This document shows, piece by piece, positions 24,796 to 36,503 of a stretch of DNA of 64,000 nucleotides. The position numbers and the translations under genes are program-made. This DNA comes from Geosiphon pyriformis (taxonomy: Eukaryota; Glomeromycota; Glomeromycetes; Archaeosporales; Geosiphonaceae). Position 1 is the first letter of the stretch. The number at the start of each line of letters is the position of its first letter. The notes beneath the pieces are model-generated. The model did not search any database, was not told the DNA's origin, and saw only the letters and a list, made by a program, of their open reading frames with translations. Location of the stretch: the NCBI GenBank assembly GCA_016748015.1, contig JAAOMT010000760.1, forward strand, positions 167,609 through 231,608, given 5' to 3'.

Positions 24796-25599
24796 AATAA
24801 TTAAAAAAAAATTGGGTTTTTAAAGTAAATTTTATTAAATTAATTTGTAATATTTAATTGTTTATTTTTTATTAAAATTCCTAGAAAATTTTTTTTTTAA
24901 AGAAAAAAGTTTTTTTATATATAATTTATTGTAATATTATTTTATGATTTCATATTTATTTTTTTGCTAATTTTTAACAAATTAAAAATACATTTTGATA
25001 AACTATAAATTATTTTGGTAAATATTTTGACAAATTTTTAAATGTTATATAGTTTAAAATATTATATAATCTAATTATTGCAATTAATTGTATTTGTATA
25101 TTATACAAACTAAATTATTAATTAAATAGTAATATTTGATAATTTAATAAAATAACAAGTAATAATTAAAAACTATAATATATATTAATTAATAATAAAA
25201 ATTATAAAAATAATTTTATGTTAATTATTAGTTTAAATTTTTATTAATAATATAATTTTTTTTAAAATTAAGATTTATTAAAATTTAAATACTATCTGTA
25301 ATTTTCAAATAATAATTTAAAATTATTGAAAAAATTTGGTCTAAAAATTGTTGAAATTTTAATTTTATAAATTTTTAATATATTGAATTTTTAAAATTGT
25401 AATATTGGATTTTATGATATATTTTTACAAATATAAAATAGGTTATAAAGTTTAAAAACTGTTTTAATTTTGTAATAAATGTTTATTGATTTAGTTGTTG
25501 TCTTAAATTTGTTGTGTATTTGTTTTTGAATAGTTTTTGATATAAATTTTGTTGTTTTAAGTTTCAGTTTTTTTTTGTAAAATAGTTTTTTAATATAAA
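24796..25599. other. AT-rich stretch without genes
   Basis: No gene, no clear repeat family. Contains only short A/T-rich patterns. Confidence 0.6.
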
Positions 25600-25943
25600 A
25601 ATATTTATAAATTAGAATATATACATTGTTTTGTTTATTAAAGTACTGTTAAAGTTTTTGTTAAATTGTAATATTTGAAAAAATATTAATAGAATAAACA
25701 GAAAATTTTTTTTTAAAGCTTGTTTTAAAAGTTTTAATAGACAGTATTTTACATTTTTAATATTTATACTATATATAATAAACACAAATATATTGAAACA
25801 TTGTCTAATGGTTATGTTTATTATTTGTTCAAATATTAAATTATTATTAGTATTATTTATGTAAAAAAACAGAATAATAATAATAATAATAATATAAATA
25901 GCCAGGAATTTCAGAAATTTTATATTATTAAAATTTATATATA
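25600..25943. repeat. Inverted duplication, left arm, outer block
   Basis: Matches the reverse complement of about 37986-38450. The clearest part is 25870-25943 (ATAATAATAATAATAATATA next to a (G/A)TAAAAAAACA block and the TTTATATTATTAAAATTTAT run), which pairs with 37986-38120. Further out the match is patchy, with indels, so the outer boundary is uncertain. Confidence 0.6.
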
Positions 25944-28127
25944 CAGTTAGACTTCCATAAAAGAACCCTCAATAAAAGAACAACTTCTTACAAAAAACAT
26001 TTTTTTATAGAACTAATTAATTAACAATTTTTCTTTTATATAAAAACAATTTATAAAAGAGTAAGAACATAATTTTATCAAACATTTATTTAAAATTTAC
26101 CTTTATATAAGAACAAATATTATGTGCTAAATGTTAATTAGTAATTGGAAAAAAAGTTAGAACATATTGAATTGATTTTATTTTAAATTAATTTATATTA
26201 GACTTACTTTTTTTTGGTTTTGTCTATTTTTATATACAGCTACTTAACTCCTATTGTATTCTAATTCAAGCTTGTTAAAACCAAATTTAATATTATCATT
26301 ATAGGCATATTTTCTAATAAACTTGCTAAATTATTACAATATTAGAACCTTTATTCAAAAAACAAAAATGAGTAATAGTTAATAATGCTTTTTATAAAAA
26401 AATTTGTCAATATTCCAAAAATTACTATAACATAAAACATAATAATATTGTAGCTTACTTCAATCATAAATATCCAAAACTTTATATTTTTTGTCCAACT
26501 GTTTTCAAGATAATCAAAAAGCATACAAAGTGATTGAATATTAAAATTGATAAAATCTCAAAAAAATCTATTTGACACAAAAACATTAAATTTTTATTAT
26601 TAGATCAAGTTTTAAGTTATGGGTAAAACAAATAATTGCAGTTACTATTGAATTTAATAATCAATTAATTAAAAAAAAAAATTTGCTAAACTTCTTAGTA
26701 TGCACGAAAATGAAATATAATTCTTAAATAGATGTGTTTAAAAATTCAAAAAATAAAACCAATTATGTATTTACCAATTTCATAGTAAAGCAGAAAGTAT
26801 ATCAACTAAAAGTTTATCAGAAGAATAAAAAAATTAAAAACTATTATATCCAAATTTGATCTTGCTGACATATATAATGCTAACAGAATTATTTTTTATA
26901 TGAAACCAAATTAAATACTTGCAAAATATTGAAATACAGAAAAAAAATTGGTATATTATATTTACTAATTATTATCATTATATGTTATTGTTATATTAAA
27001 TTAATTGGGTCTTTTATAGGATAAATCTTGAATTACAATTTTTTTTGCTACAAATTCAAGTAGATCTTACAAATTGCAATCTTTAATAATTAGATATGCA
27101 AAAAATCCAAAATGCTTTAAAGAAATTAATACTTTTAATCTACTTATAATTTACAAATTTAATTACAAAGCATGGTTGCACTCAAATATATGGAAAACAT
27201 AACTCAAATATATAAATAAAGACTTTCAAATTCAAAATTAGTATATATTACTTTAGTTAATAATGCAACTTCTTATTATACTCAAATTAGGAAAGATTTA
27301 TTCCAATTAATTAACATTACTTTGCACTATTTTTCTTTAAATACAATATTACATCTTTAATCAATAAATTCTGGCATTATGAAATTTTTCAAAAACAAAT
27401 ATAAGCATTTATATTATCAACATATTTTATATCAATTTGAACAAAAAATTAATATTGAATAGTTAAGTAATATAATATATACAGTATTATTATTATTATT
27501 ATATATTATATATTATATAATTTTATTTAATATTAATTTATTTTTTAGAAATAAATTAAACATAAAACAAGTAATTGATTATGTTATTCAATCATGGTTT
27601 CAAGTAACATCTGTTATAATTTAAAACTGTTGACAAAAAACGAATATTTTTTTCTATAATTAAGAATTAGAAATTCAAGAATCTAAAACATTAATTACTA
27701 TAGATATATTTAACAATTTATCATTAAATACATAACAATTGATCAAAAATCGAATTATTAACAACTGAAAATATTTTTGATAATAATGAAATTGTAAATA
27801 TGGTTTTAGTCAATGCTCAAATTGAAACCAATACAATTAATGATTCAAAAAAAGAATTAAAAGAATTTCACTTGTTATAATTACAATTACAGAAACATAT
27901 AAAACATTGAAAAGCAATTAGTAAATGAAAATTTTAATATAGAAAACCAAAATTTACTTTGAAAAAAATTATATGAATACAAAAAAATAAAGAAAAATTC
28001 TAAAAAATAGATAAAAATTAATCAATATTTTAATAATAATAATAATTAATTGATTTAATAAATAAATATAGTTTATTTGATAATAATTTGCATATTTCAA
28101 CTATGTTTTTTTATAAAAATCTAATTG
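25944..28127 (+). mobile_element. Pogo/Tigger-like DNA transposon, decayed, 2184 bp
   Basis: Starts CAGTTAGACTTCC and ends with a decayed inverse of it (AAAATCTAATTG); flanked by TA on both sides. The inverted duplication confirms the ends: the equivalent site near 37975 on the other arm is the uninterrupted sequence, same length after removing the element plus one TA, with two base differences. An internal CENP-B-type HTH region precedes a DDE remnant: DIYNA then altered DETGLF near 26875 (Asp changed to Asn), LV-NNATS near 27260 for the second acidic residue, FKNKYKHLYYQHIL near 27390, and a W...V...NCW-like C-terminal block near 27600. All in plus sense with many stops. Non-autonomous now. 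Confidence 0.8.
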
Positions 28128-28297
28128 TATATAGCAAAAGTATTAGAAACCAAAAAAACAGACCATCTTAAAAACAAACAAGCTTAATTAAAAACCAATC
28201 TAGTTTTTTATTACTATTTCAATTAATAAATCCAATATTTAATAACTATATTTATTTAATAAATATATTAATTAATTATATCTAAAGTTATTGTTAT
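28128..28297. repeat. Inverted duplication, left arm, middle block
   Basis: Aligns base by base with the reverse complement of about 37808-37985; shared marks include AAACAAGCTTAATTAAAAA, CAAAAGTATTA and TTTAATAAATATATTAATTA. It lies between the Pogo-like element and LINE copy 4, both of which are absent from the other arm. Confidence 0.75.
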
Positions 28298-28305
28298 ATA
28301 AATTT
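28298..28305. repeat. Target-site duplication of LINE copy 4, left
   Basis: ATAAATTT, repeated at 33277-33284. The position coincides with the gap between the two blocks of the inverted duplication. Confidence 0.7.
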
Positions 28306-28403
28306 TTTTTTTATTTCATTTTACAAGTGAGATCCAAACACTACCTAGTATAATACATTAACAACTAATCTAAACTAGACATGAATCATGCATTTTCTAT
28401 ACA

Positions 28404-28426
28404 TGACCAGCCACTTGGGCTGATCA
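28404..28426 (-). promoter_or_regulatory. 3' UTR hairpin of LINE copy 4
   Basis: RNA-sense arms TGATCAGCC and GGCTGGTCA pair at all nine positions. Relative to copy 3, both G-U pairs have become Watson-Crick (C-G and A-U) and one C-G has become U-G, so pairing is kept through changes on one arm. This is the best evidence that the stem is selected or was selected in the source element. Confidence 0.68.
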
Positions 28427-28434
28427 GAACCACA

Positions 28435-31400
28435 CTAAGTGCCTATATGTACTAAGACTGAATCCCCAACACCTGAGAAAAACAAACAAGACTTACGAAA
28501 TCCAAAACCAATACCAATTGCCTTAGTAATACTCAGCAACTTAACAATACCTACAAAAAGCTCCGCAGGAAGCCCTGTAACCAAAACTGAAGCTGAACCA
28601 TCACATAGTATCATCCCACTTTTCTCCATGTAGGCATGATGCTTAGCACAAACCAACCAAACTTTGTCCCTAAAAGTAAGACACAAGTTACATACAAATT
28701 CTATAATTCTCTGACCAGCTATTTTGGCACCTCCAAAAACAGATGTAGCTTCCCAAAGCCATTCTTTAAAAACAAAGCCCTTGCAAAGAGCTGTGCAAAC
28801 TGCAACATTTAAGGTACAAGCAAACAGGAATTGAGAAACACTTAAAAAAGAGACAGAAAGACCAGAAAGTGCACTCCAAACAATAACATGGGCATCCAAC
28901 AAGTTACAATAAACAGAATTATCAATTACACATGAAAAAACGTAATTAGAAACCTTAATCTCACCACAATAAGACACAGCACACTGGAGTAGTATCTGTT
29001 ATACAGTCACTTCCAAACAGCAACTGGCAGCTAATAGTGTAAAGCTTTCATAAAATATGTGCAAGTGCCAGCCATAGATTTACTGGTAAAGCCAGCAGTC
29101 ATATGCAAATCTGGATGCCACACCAATGACAATTTAAGTCAATCAACATTCAAGTACAGACTATTATCCAAAACCCTAGAACTTAAACCAACCTCTCAGC
29201 ATACATGAAAAACAGATCTAAAGACCTCATGAACAAAATGTCTAGAATTACCAAAAATGACATTTCTACCAGCTAAAATACGACACTCCTTTACATGAAG
29301 AATAAAACACCAGGAAGAGAGAAATGCCGCATCAGCAAGTGCATCAGCATGTTTGTTATCCACGACACCCAAATAACTTTTTATCTTGTGCCAGTTAACA
29401 CTTAAATCTTTTTTTCTAATAATGTTTACAATGTGCTAATGTTCAATCCAACAGTGATTCCAAAAATCTGGATAAACAAGACCTAATTCCAATTTGCACA
29501 CATTCAAGACAGCTTGATTGTCCATAAAGACACTAACTGAGCAATTAGAAGGAACACACTCAAAAACCAATGTAATGATCTGCAATTCAGCCAAAATAGA
29601 AGACATTAAACCAAAAACTCTGACCCCCAAACTCAGACTTATATTCTCAAAAAAGACCATAGCATTAGCTCTCATGTCAATACTTCCTAAGCCCTTTAGA
29701 GATCCATCTGTATAGACAGAAAAGCTGTCAGTCTCAAAACCTAACAACTGACCAGAAATCAATCCAAACTTACTAGATTCTAAAATATCAAAAGGTTCAG
29801 TGACACCTACAAAAAAAAACAGGCAGAGGAAAAAGCAATACCCTCAAGAAAGTTAACAGAAAGTCTAAACCATTCAGGAATAGGGCCACATAAATTCAGC
29901 TTTTTCTAATACTTGAATGTCCTCCAATCAAAAACAGCTCCATTTTTACCATGGAGCTGTTCAATAAAAGCAATACCATATCTTTGAAGGGACAGAAGAA
30001 ACTTAAAGTAACCAGTCTTGCCAAAAACAGACAACATAGAAGTTCCACCATAAAAATGGAAAGAATTGTTCACATGATCATTCAAAAACAGACCATACCC
30101 AAAAAAAATGCAAACCATACCTGCCAAAAATTTATTAGAAGCACTGATTTTGATATGAGCTGAGAACATCAACAAGTGAAGTAAACTCCAAGACAAAACC
30201 TGCAAGTCATATGATCTGTGCAAAAACAACCAACCCAAAATCTCAACAGAGTTTGCAAAGCACATAACAAAAGCAACCTTACTTTCAGCTTGGACTTGCT
30301 CAAAAGTTTTCAAACCATACAATAAAGAATGATAAAGTGCATCATTGGAAAAATTGAGAAGTAGACTAAACTTCAGTTTTAAGCCTCTGTAAATCAAAGA
30401 ATTCCACTTATTATATACACCAATAGGAACAAAAATAAACCATGTTCTGTAGCTGACAATAGAATAAAAAACTGCCAACACCAGATACGAAAATTGTTTG
30501 TCAAAAATAGTCTTTCTTAGAACCAAATTGGTAAAAAACTTAACATTAGAATTTGCCTTAGCCAGACTAGGCTTCAACAAACTCTTAGTCAATAAAAATA
30601 TCTCCAAATAGTGATAAGACTCTTCTTTCTTGGCAATGAATATAGATAAATCACTGATAGACAACTTAGGACATGTAATTCTGCAATTAATAAGAATTAC
30701 CACTGTCTTGTTATTGTTAATAAAAATGTCATTGATTCGAAAAAACTTATTAACAACATTGAAAATGTGTTGGATTGCAGCTTGGCTGCTACCAATCTAG
30801 ATTGTGTTATCAACAAAAGCACTAGCAGCAAGAAAAAACATCAATCCAGTTTAAGATTCTATATAACCAGATCTGGCAACAAAATAAAAGTTCAGCCTAT
30901 AATTACATATACTTTCCTGTTTTTTAACTTCACACAAAAGAGGATTATAAAATATACACCAAAAAAGTGGTGAGAATACCTTCTTCTGATCCAAACTATT
31001 ATGTACTTGATATCTATTTGTCAGACCAAAATCTGTTATCACTCTATTAACACAACCATTGTGAATGTTACCAAAAAATCTAATAAACTTGTTGCACATT
31101 TTTATTCTGAATAAACTGTTCCTAAGATGTTCCCACCTAACAGAGTTATAAGCCTTTTATGTTTTGCAAGACCAACCAAAGTTCATGGTTTTTTTCCAAG
31201 ACATTCTTAATAACTAAACCTATGACAAAAATAAGAGATTGTGTTGTTGTACCCTTTAGAACCGAGAAATTATTCTCATACAAGATGTTAAAAAAGCTGC
31301 ATGCCAAAAAAATTCTGTCCGAGAAAATTTTGAAAAGGATTTTACAGGTGGTCTTGATTAAAGCAATAGGTTAAGTGTTTGTAAAAACTCCCTTCCACTC

Positions 31401-33107
31401 ATATGGTTTTGGAATTATTGATATTCAAGCTTTTTTCCAAGTACTAAGCACTAACTCATGAGACAAACAGAAGTTCAAAAGCACCAAAAGCATATTCAAG
31501 ACCAATTTGTCATAATACTTCTAAAGCTTGTTTGACACCCCAAAAAAATCAGCAGTTTTGCTATCAGACAGATTAAAAATCACTTCAATTAGCTCATCAA
31601 AACTAACTGAACACATTACAGTTGAAAAAGCATCATTAAAAACATACTCCAAAGACCAATATTAACAAGACCAATCACCAAAAAAATTCTTCATCATACT
31701 ACACTTCCTGGTCTAACCTTCTATGATAACATCAACTTTGGTCTTAACTAGGTCAGGTTCCAGAATCAGTTTATCTTCAACCACCAGATGGTCCAAAACC
31801 ACTTTTCAAAAAAGACATTCCAGCACACTTCTAATTGTATTACCTTTGTTGACTGCAAAATTCTCCATCTGCTTATCAATAGCTGACCTTATTCTTGATT
31901 TTTTAGCTCGTAAAAACTCAGCAAGCTTGGAGGCATGATATGTTTTTTACATACTGAAAAAAACCAAACACACTTGATCAAAACCCACACCAAAGTTCAC
32001 AATTTCTTGCACAATTGAAGCTTTAACACTGTTCAAAGAATTCCAGTAGTCCATAAAAAAAGTGAACTTATCAACATCTTCCTTATAAAAGGCCTTAGTA
32101 ATCTTTAAGACCAAAAGCTCCAGCTTATGAAACCTAGAAGATTCCTTAGTAAAAATACTATCAAAGCTCTTAAACTATTTCTTTTTGAATATCTCATTAG
32201 CTAAAAGTGTCATAATCTTGCAAATCATATCTCACATCACATCCAAGTCCAAAGATTGTTTGGAGGCAGTAAAATTATCAGAGAACATAGCAGCATTGGC
32301 TGCTGTAGTATCTTTAAACTTGTTTTACTTTACATTATCAGCCTCTTTAAAATCAAACTTCCAGCAATCCTTATTTGCCTGCCTACAAAGAGAATTTAAC
32401 TGAATATTCAGCAAACTGCTCAGACCTACTGACACAAAAACAGCTTGATGATCAGTATCAAAGTGATTCCTAACATCTATGACATCGCGATCTACTACTA
32501 CATTAACTAAATTTAATGAAACCAATACATAATTAATTGTTTTTTGAATTTCTCCATGTATGGCATTTTATGATCAAACTATCCATTAAAGAATTGACTA
32601 GCCCCAAATTGATATGTTTTTTAAAACTAGCACACTTTTGCAAACCATCTTCATTGAAGTTACTACCAAGGACAATAAAAAAAGATTCATTAACAGTCTT
32701 TGTAATAAGAGAGTTGATTTTACCAATCTGTAAAAACTGAATTCCAGATAAAACACCAGTGTAAAGCCCCAAGACTAACACAGAAAGTTTATTTTTGAAA
32801 AAAAATCTAATAGATAAGAGCTGACTAGGCACTTCAAAAACCTTATACACATGTTTTGTCAAAGAAGAGTTTATAACAATGACAATACCAGAACCCAAAT
32901 ATTCAGAATCCAAACCAGAAGTAAAAACACAGACACCATTAAACTTATTAGCAATCCACAGATGAACTTTACTTCTCAACTTAGTTTCTGTAATATTGAA
33001 ATCAAATTATTCATGTCCATATGCCAATGGACAATATTTTCCTGTTTTGTAGAATTGTTCATGCCCCGAACATTACACATAGTAATTTTCCAAATTAAAT
33101 CAATTAT
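28435..33107 (-). pseudogene. LINE ORF2, copy 4
   Basis: Recognisable pieces: endonuclease 32979-32325 (IANKFNGVCVF, GSNFNEDG with the first catalytic Asp lost, DTDHQAVFVSV), RT with an F-D-type box damaged near 30810, thumb region 30703-29906, RNase H 29762-29436 with YTDGSLKGLG intact, and C-terminal zinc finger CGEIKVSNYVFSC near 28960-28925 whose first Cys pair and His are altered. The ATG start is changed to ATA at 33107. Many stops; dead. Confidence 0.85.
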
Positions 33108-33276
33108 TAAGATGAAAAGAGAGTCAATAAACCCATATCAGAACACAGATGGTTCAACCTTCCTAAAACTGAATAAATTGAAGTCTCTAAAGCCACTATT
33201 TTGGATTCTAATCTACCCACTTTAGTAGTTAGAACCTTAGAACTATTAGAGCTGAAATCAGCCATCAAGTTCAAAC
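33108..33276 (-). pseudogene. LINE ORF1 C-terminal fragment, copy 4
   Basis: Encodes a decayed equivalent of the ORF1 C-terminal coiled-coil segment (SSKVLTTKVGRLESKIVALE, comparable to copy 2 near 10590). The element is broken at 33276, next to the TSD. Confidence 0.7.
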
Positions 33277-33284
33277 ATAAATTT
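33277..33284. repeat. Target-site duplication of LINE copy 4, right
   Basis: ATAAATTT, identical to 28298-28305. Confidence 0.7.
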
Positions 33285-33730
33285 ATATTTAATTTGTTAA
33301 AATTTAATTTATTTATATTAATGCTATTAGTATTTATAATACATACTTAATAATACTAAAACAATAACTTTTAATTATAATTATTAATAAAATATTAATT
33401 TTTATTTTATTATTTTTTTGTTTGGTTTTTTGTTTTATTAATTGATTAAAAAAAAATACCAAAATTATAATATTAAGAATTGTTTAATAAAAAACATCAA
33501 AAAAGAGCATAAATATAGTCATAAAAATTAAAATTACTTATAAAAAAAATATAAATGCCAAAATAAATTAGTTATGATGCCAAAATAAATTAGTTATGAT
33601 GCCAAAAGTTAAATATTAAGTATTATCTATTATTACAATAATTTTTGTTTATTATACAAAAAACTTTATTATTAAAATTTTTAGAAAATTTTTAAATTAT
33701 AGCAATAATTAATTTAAGTATTAAGTTATA
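33285..33730. repeat. Inverted duplication, left arm, inner block
   Basis: Reverse complement of about 37420-37800, for example AATAACTTTTAATTATAA, AATAAAATATTAATTTTTAT, AATTATAGCAATAATTAATT and TTGTTTATTATACAAA. Contains a local 22-bp tandem duplication (33555-33598) that the other arm has once. From 33731 to 34188 similarity between the arms is weak. Confidence 0.75.
33555..33598. repeat. 22-bp tandem duplication
   Basis: Two exact copies of a 22-base unit (ATGCCAAAATAAATTAG followed by TTATG), then a partial third copy ATGCCAAAA. The right arm carries one unit near 37550, so this expansion is later than the inverted duplication. Confidence 0.8.
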
Positions 33731-34188
33731 AAAAAATCTATATAATTTATAAAAATATTATAATAACATACTTATTAAAAAATATTGCTATGTAATTTTT
33801 TAACAAATTGATTCAAAATTTGAAATATTATATAATAATTAGCATAAATAATAGTAAAAGTATTCTAAAAATATAGTAATTTTTTTGTTATTTTTTTGTT
33901 TAATAGTATTAAAATGTTTTTGTAATTAAATAATATTATTATAATTATTAAAATAACACAAAAATATGGTTTTAAATTTATTGATTAATATAAATTTAAT
34001 AATAAAACTTTAGTATTATAAATTGATTATATTTTATAAAAAATATAAAATCATTTAAAAAACTTTAATATTATTCTAATTATTAATAATAATAGCTTTT
34101 TTTATACTATTAAATTATATTTAAGCATTATTTTTTTTACTAATAAATTTTTTTATTTAAAATATATGCTATTAGTACTATTAATAAG
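33731..34188. other. AT-rich stretch without genes
   Basis: No gene; T/A-rich sequence, possibly the centre of the former palindrome. Confidence 0.55.
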
Positions 34189-34200
34189 AAAAATACATAT
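34189..34200. repeat. Target-site duplication of ORF1-only element, left
   Basis: AAAAATACATAT, exactly repeated at 36492-36503. Confidence 0.85.
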
Positions 34201-34303
34201 TTTTTTATTATTATTTTTAACGAGTGAGACCCATATACTACCTAAAACTATGATACCACAGAAGGAATTATATTATAAGTGTAAATCATGTGTTTTCTAC
34301 ATG

Positions 34304-34326
34304 TGATCAGACACTCGGCCCAATTA
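34304..34326 (-). promoter_or_regulatory. 3' UTR hairpin of ORF1-only element
   Basis: RNA-sense arms TAATTGGGC and GTCTGATCA pair at eight of nine positions (one A-C mismatch, three G-U). Sequence differs from the LINE hairpin at several positions while the stem and 5-nt loop are kept, consistent with a shared structural signal. Confidence 0.6.
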
Positions 34327-34334
34327 AGAACTCA

Positions 34335-36461
34335 CTATGCTAAATCAAAAGTAGGTAAAAATAACCTCAATCCACAAATTCTCTTAATGATACCATTCAG
34401 ATTTCTAGAGTCAAAAATAAACTTACTAAGAAACAATCTAGTAGACTCAATATTGCCCCTGGTCTCAGCACCAGACATCTGCCACAAAGTGATAACACAT
34501 TCAATAGTGTTCTCACTTAAAAAAAAAGGCTTAACAGCCAGCATATTATCATAATTTATATCACCAAAGTCAATTTCAGATCTAAGCCAAACAATGTCCT
34601 TGGAAACTCTGACCATAAGGTTAGAGAAATTGTTAGCAGCACTTTTCATGGAAATGATATCTTTCTCAACCTGAACAGTCTTAACAGCATTATCATCAAG
34701 AAGATGAGACACCAAAGCAACCAAAAAACCAACAGACTCAACAATAGACTTAACCAGAGCAGCCAAATCCGAAATCTGCTTTTCCAAAGAGTCTAATCTG
34801 GAACCAACAGCAAGATCAGCAGCAGAAGCAGCCAAAGGAGCCACTAAAGGAGAAAACTCAGAAAGACCAGAAGGAGCAGCAGTCTTGGCATATAAAGCAG
34901 AACTCACAAAACAAAACTTGAAAACCTTGAGAATCTTGGGAGTGGAAGGTGGAGAAATCTTGCAATCCATGGCCAGATGGCCCATTTTTTGACACCTAAA
35001 GCAGCGCTGGCAGCCAGGAGTTTTCCACCAGATACAGCATTTCTTTAGAGTACTAGTCTTGATTACAGCAGAACCCAAATCACTTTGAGAGTCAAATGTA
35101 ACCAAAGCAAACTGGGAACAATGACCAGAATCAGGAGAATGAGGAATGAAACATGTTCGACCACCAATCTGAGAAATCATATTACTAATTTCAAAGGCAG
35201 TACAGCCAGAGGAAAGGTTGACCAATTTGGTCTTAAACTTATCATGAGACAAAATAGTCTCATTTTGATTTACCAGAGGGAGGATTCTAACACTATCCTT
35301 GCCCATTAAGACTGACCAATGCTTCAAGACAGACACAGCAGAGTCCAACTTTTCAAAATAAACCACCACATACTGCCAAATGCCAGCAGGCTTCAACACA
35401 ACACGAGTGACACTACCAAATACATTGAGAGCCAACTTAATGTCAGCAGCAGACACACCCAAAGGTACATCACGCAGCACAATAGTAGCAGAAGAGGAAC
35501 CAGATTCAGAAACCACCAAAGACTTGGCAATTTTGAGATTGGCCAAACGAACAGAACTTGTAAGCTCAACTAGAAATGCAGCTTTCAAAGACTGTTGAGA
35601 AGCAAACTCCATACAGAAAAGCTTTACATTGTCTTTTGAAACAGATTTAGCATCCAAAAAACCATGCACAGACTAAAAAACAGTCTTAACATGAGCCAAT
35701 TTGATCTTAAAAGTAGCACCAGGCACTAGAGTAAAGGCCATTCACCCAGCAAACTTTTGACAACTAGTAATAGTTTTCCAAGCACCACCAGAAGTAGCAC
35801 CAGAAACTAGAGGAGGAGATGAATCAGTTTCTATTTGATCAGCCCAGTTTCCAAGAACAGGTGATCCAACAGGAGGAGATTGTTTTGTTTCTACAACTGG
35901 TGATGATCTGCCAGAAGACACCATATTTGACAACACAACCAGTGATTGATCTTGGCCTATCTTGGATAACGTGCTAGATAATGCTATGGAAATCTCATCT
36001 AAGATCTCATTGGGAACCACAAAGGGGTTCAGTATAACAATAGCAGAGGCAAGCGACTGCCCCTACTTTTCTGAACCTTTGGTCTTTTTGACCATTTTTT
36101 TTGAAGAAGAAGTGCTAGCAGCACCAGATGTTAAAGCTATGGAGAGAAATACCAGCTTATTTACTAGTCTATTATTAAAAACTTTTGGGCTCTTGGTTGG
36201 GGTGGAGGCAACACTGAGACTAATCCAGGTGTGTCTCTTTGAGAGGACTTTGACTGGTGAGAAACCAGCCAAAGATGAGAAAGTTGCTTTAGTGGCTACC
36301 AAAGGCAGCTTATTATGATTACTGAGTAAGGGGAAGACTTCTAAAACGTTTTGTCTAGTTGCTTTTACAACAGAGAGAGCTCCTTTGGTTGAAATTTTAT
36401 TAGATATCTCAGGACAGATATCAGGTGCAGCTTTTTTACTCTTTGCTCTGGTCATGGTCAT
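34335..36461 (-). pseudogene. ORF1-like RNA-binding protein with two RRM units and CCHC knuckle, three stops
   Basis: Single frame of 709 codons from MTMTRAKSKKAAPD (36461) to a stop at 34335. It is interrupted by TAG near 36065 (Gln codon in context SEK-Gln-GQS), TGA near 35743 (probably Trp) and TAG near 35674 (Gln), each one transition from sense. The longest uninterrupted part is 35669-34335, 444 residues. RRM 1 about 35540-35280 (ATIVLRDVPLG, FGSVTRVVLK, WQYVVVYF); RRM-like 2 about 35240-35060; zinc knuckle CFRCQKMGHLAMDC, CX2CX4HX4C, near 35010-34970; Ala/Leu-rich coiled coil (LEKQISDLAALVKSIVESVG) about 34800-34700. Homologous in its centre to LINE ORF1 but with its own N- and C-terminal parts. 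Probable role: binding element RNA. No enzymatic domain. Confidence 0.85.
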
Positions 36462-36491
36462 AAAATTAAGGAGACAAAGAGTTTCTAATGT

Positions 36492-36503
36492 AAAAATACA
36501 TAT
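36492..36503. repeat. Target-site duplication of ORF1-only element, right
   Basis: AAAAATACATAT, identical to 34189-34200. Confidence 0.85.

Larger units (their letters stand above)
28306..33276 (-). mobile_element. LINE copy 4, 5'-truncated in ORF1, about 4.97 kb
   Basis: Minus-strand LINE of the same family. The 3' tail is at 28306-28322, the conserved 3' region follows, ORF2 covers 28435-33107 and only the last ~55 codons of ORF1 remain before the break at 33276. Five-prime truncation is typical of target-primed reverse transcription. Both ends are fixed by the 8-bp TSD and by the empty site on the right arm of the inverted duplication near 37800. More AT-converted than copies 1-3. Confidence 0.88.
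34201..36491 (-). mobile_element. ORF1-only non-autonomous retroelement, best copy, 2291 bp
   Basis: Minus-strand element with a perfect 12-bp TSD. In RNA sense: 5' leader of about 30 nt (ACATTAGAAACTCTTTG...), a 709-codon ORF1-like frame (36461-34335), and a 3' region of about 130 nt ending in an A-rich tail with TAA units. The 3' region shares with the LINEs the block AACGAGTGAGA at the tail junction, AATCATG...TTTTCTACATGTGA and the hairpin. No ORF2 sequence lies between ORF1 and the 3' region. Three full-length copies of this layout (here, 19512-21733, 41661-43912) show it is a propagated family, not one deletion. Far less AT-converted than its flanks, hence a younger insertion. Confidence 0.85.

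Noticed and set aside
34288-34554. Plus-strand 88-codon frame
   Set aside because: Antisense of the ORF1-only element C-terminus and its 3' UTR; not kept in the decayed copies.
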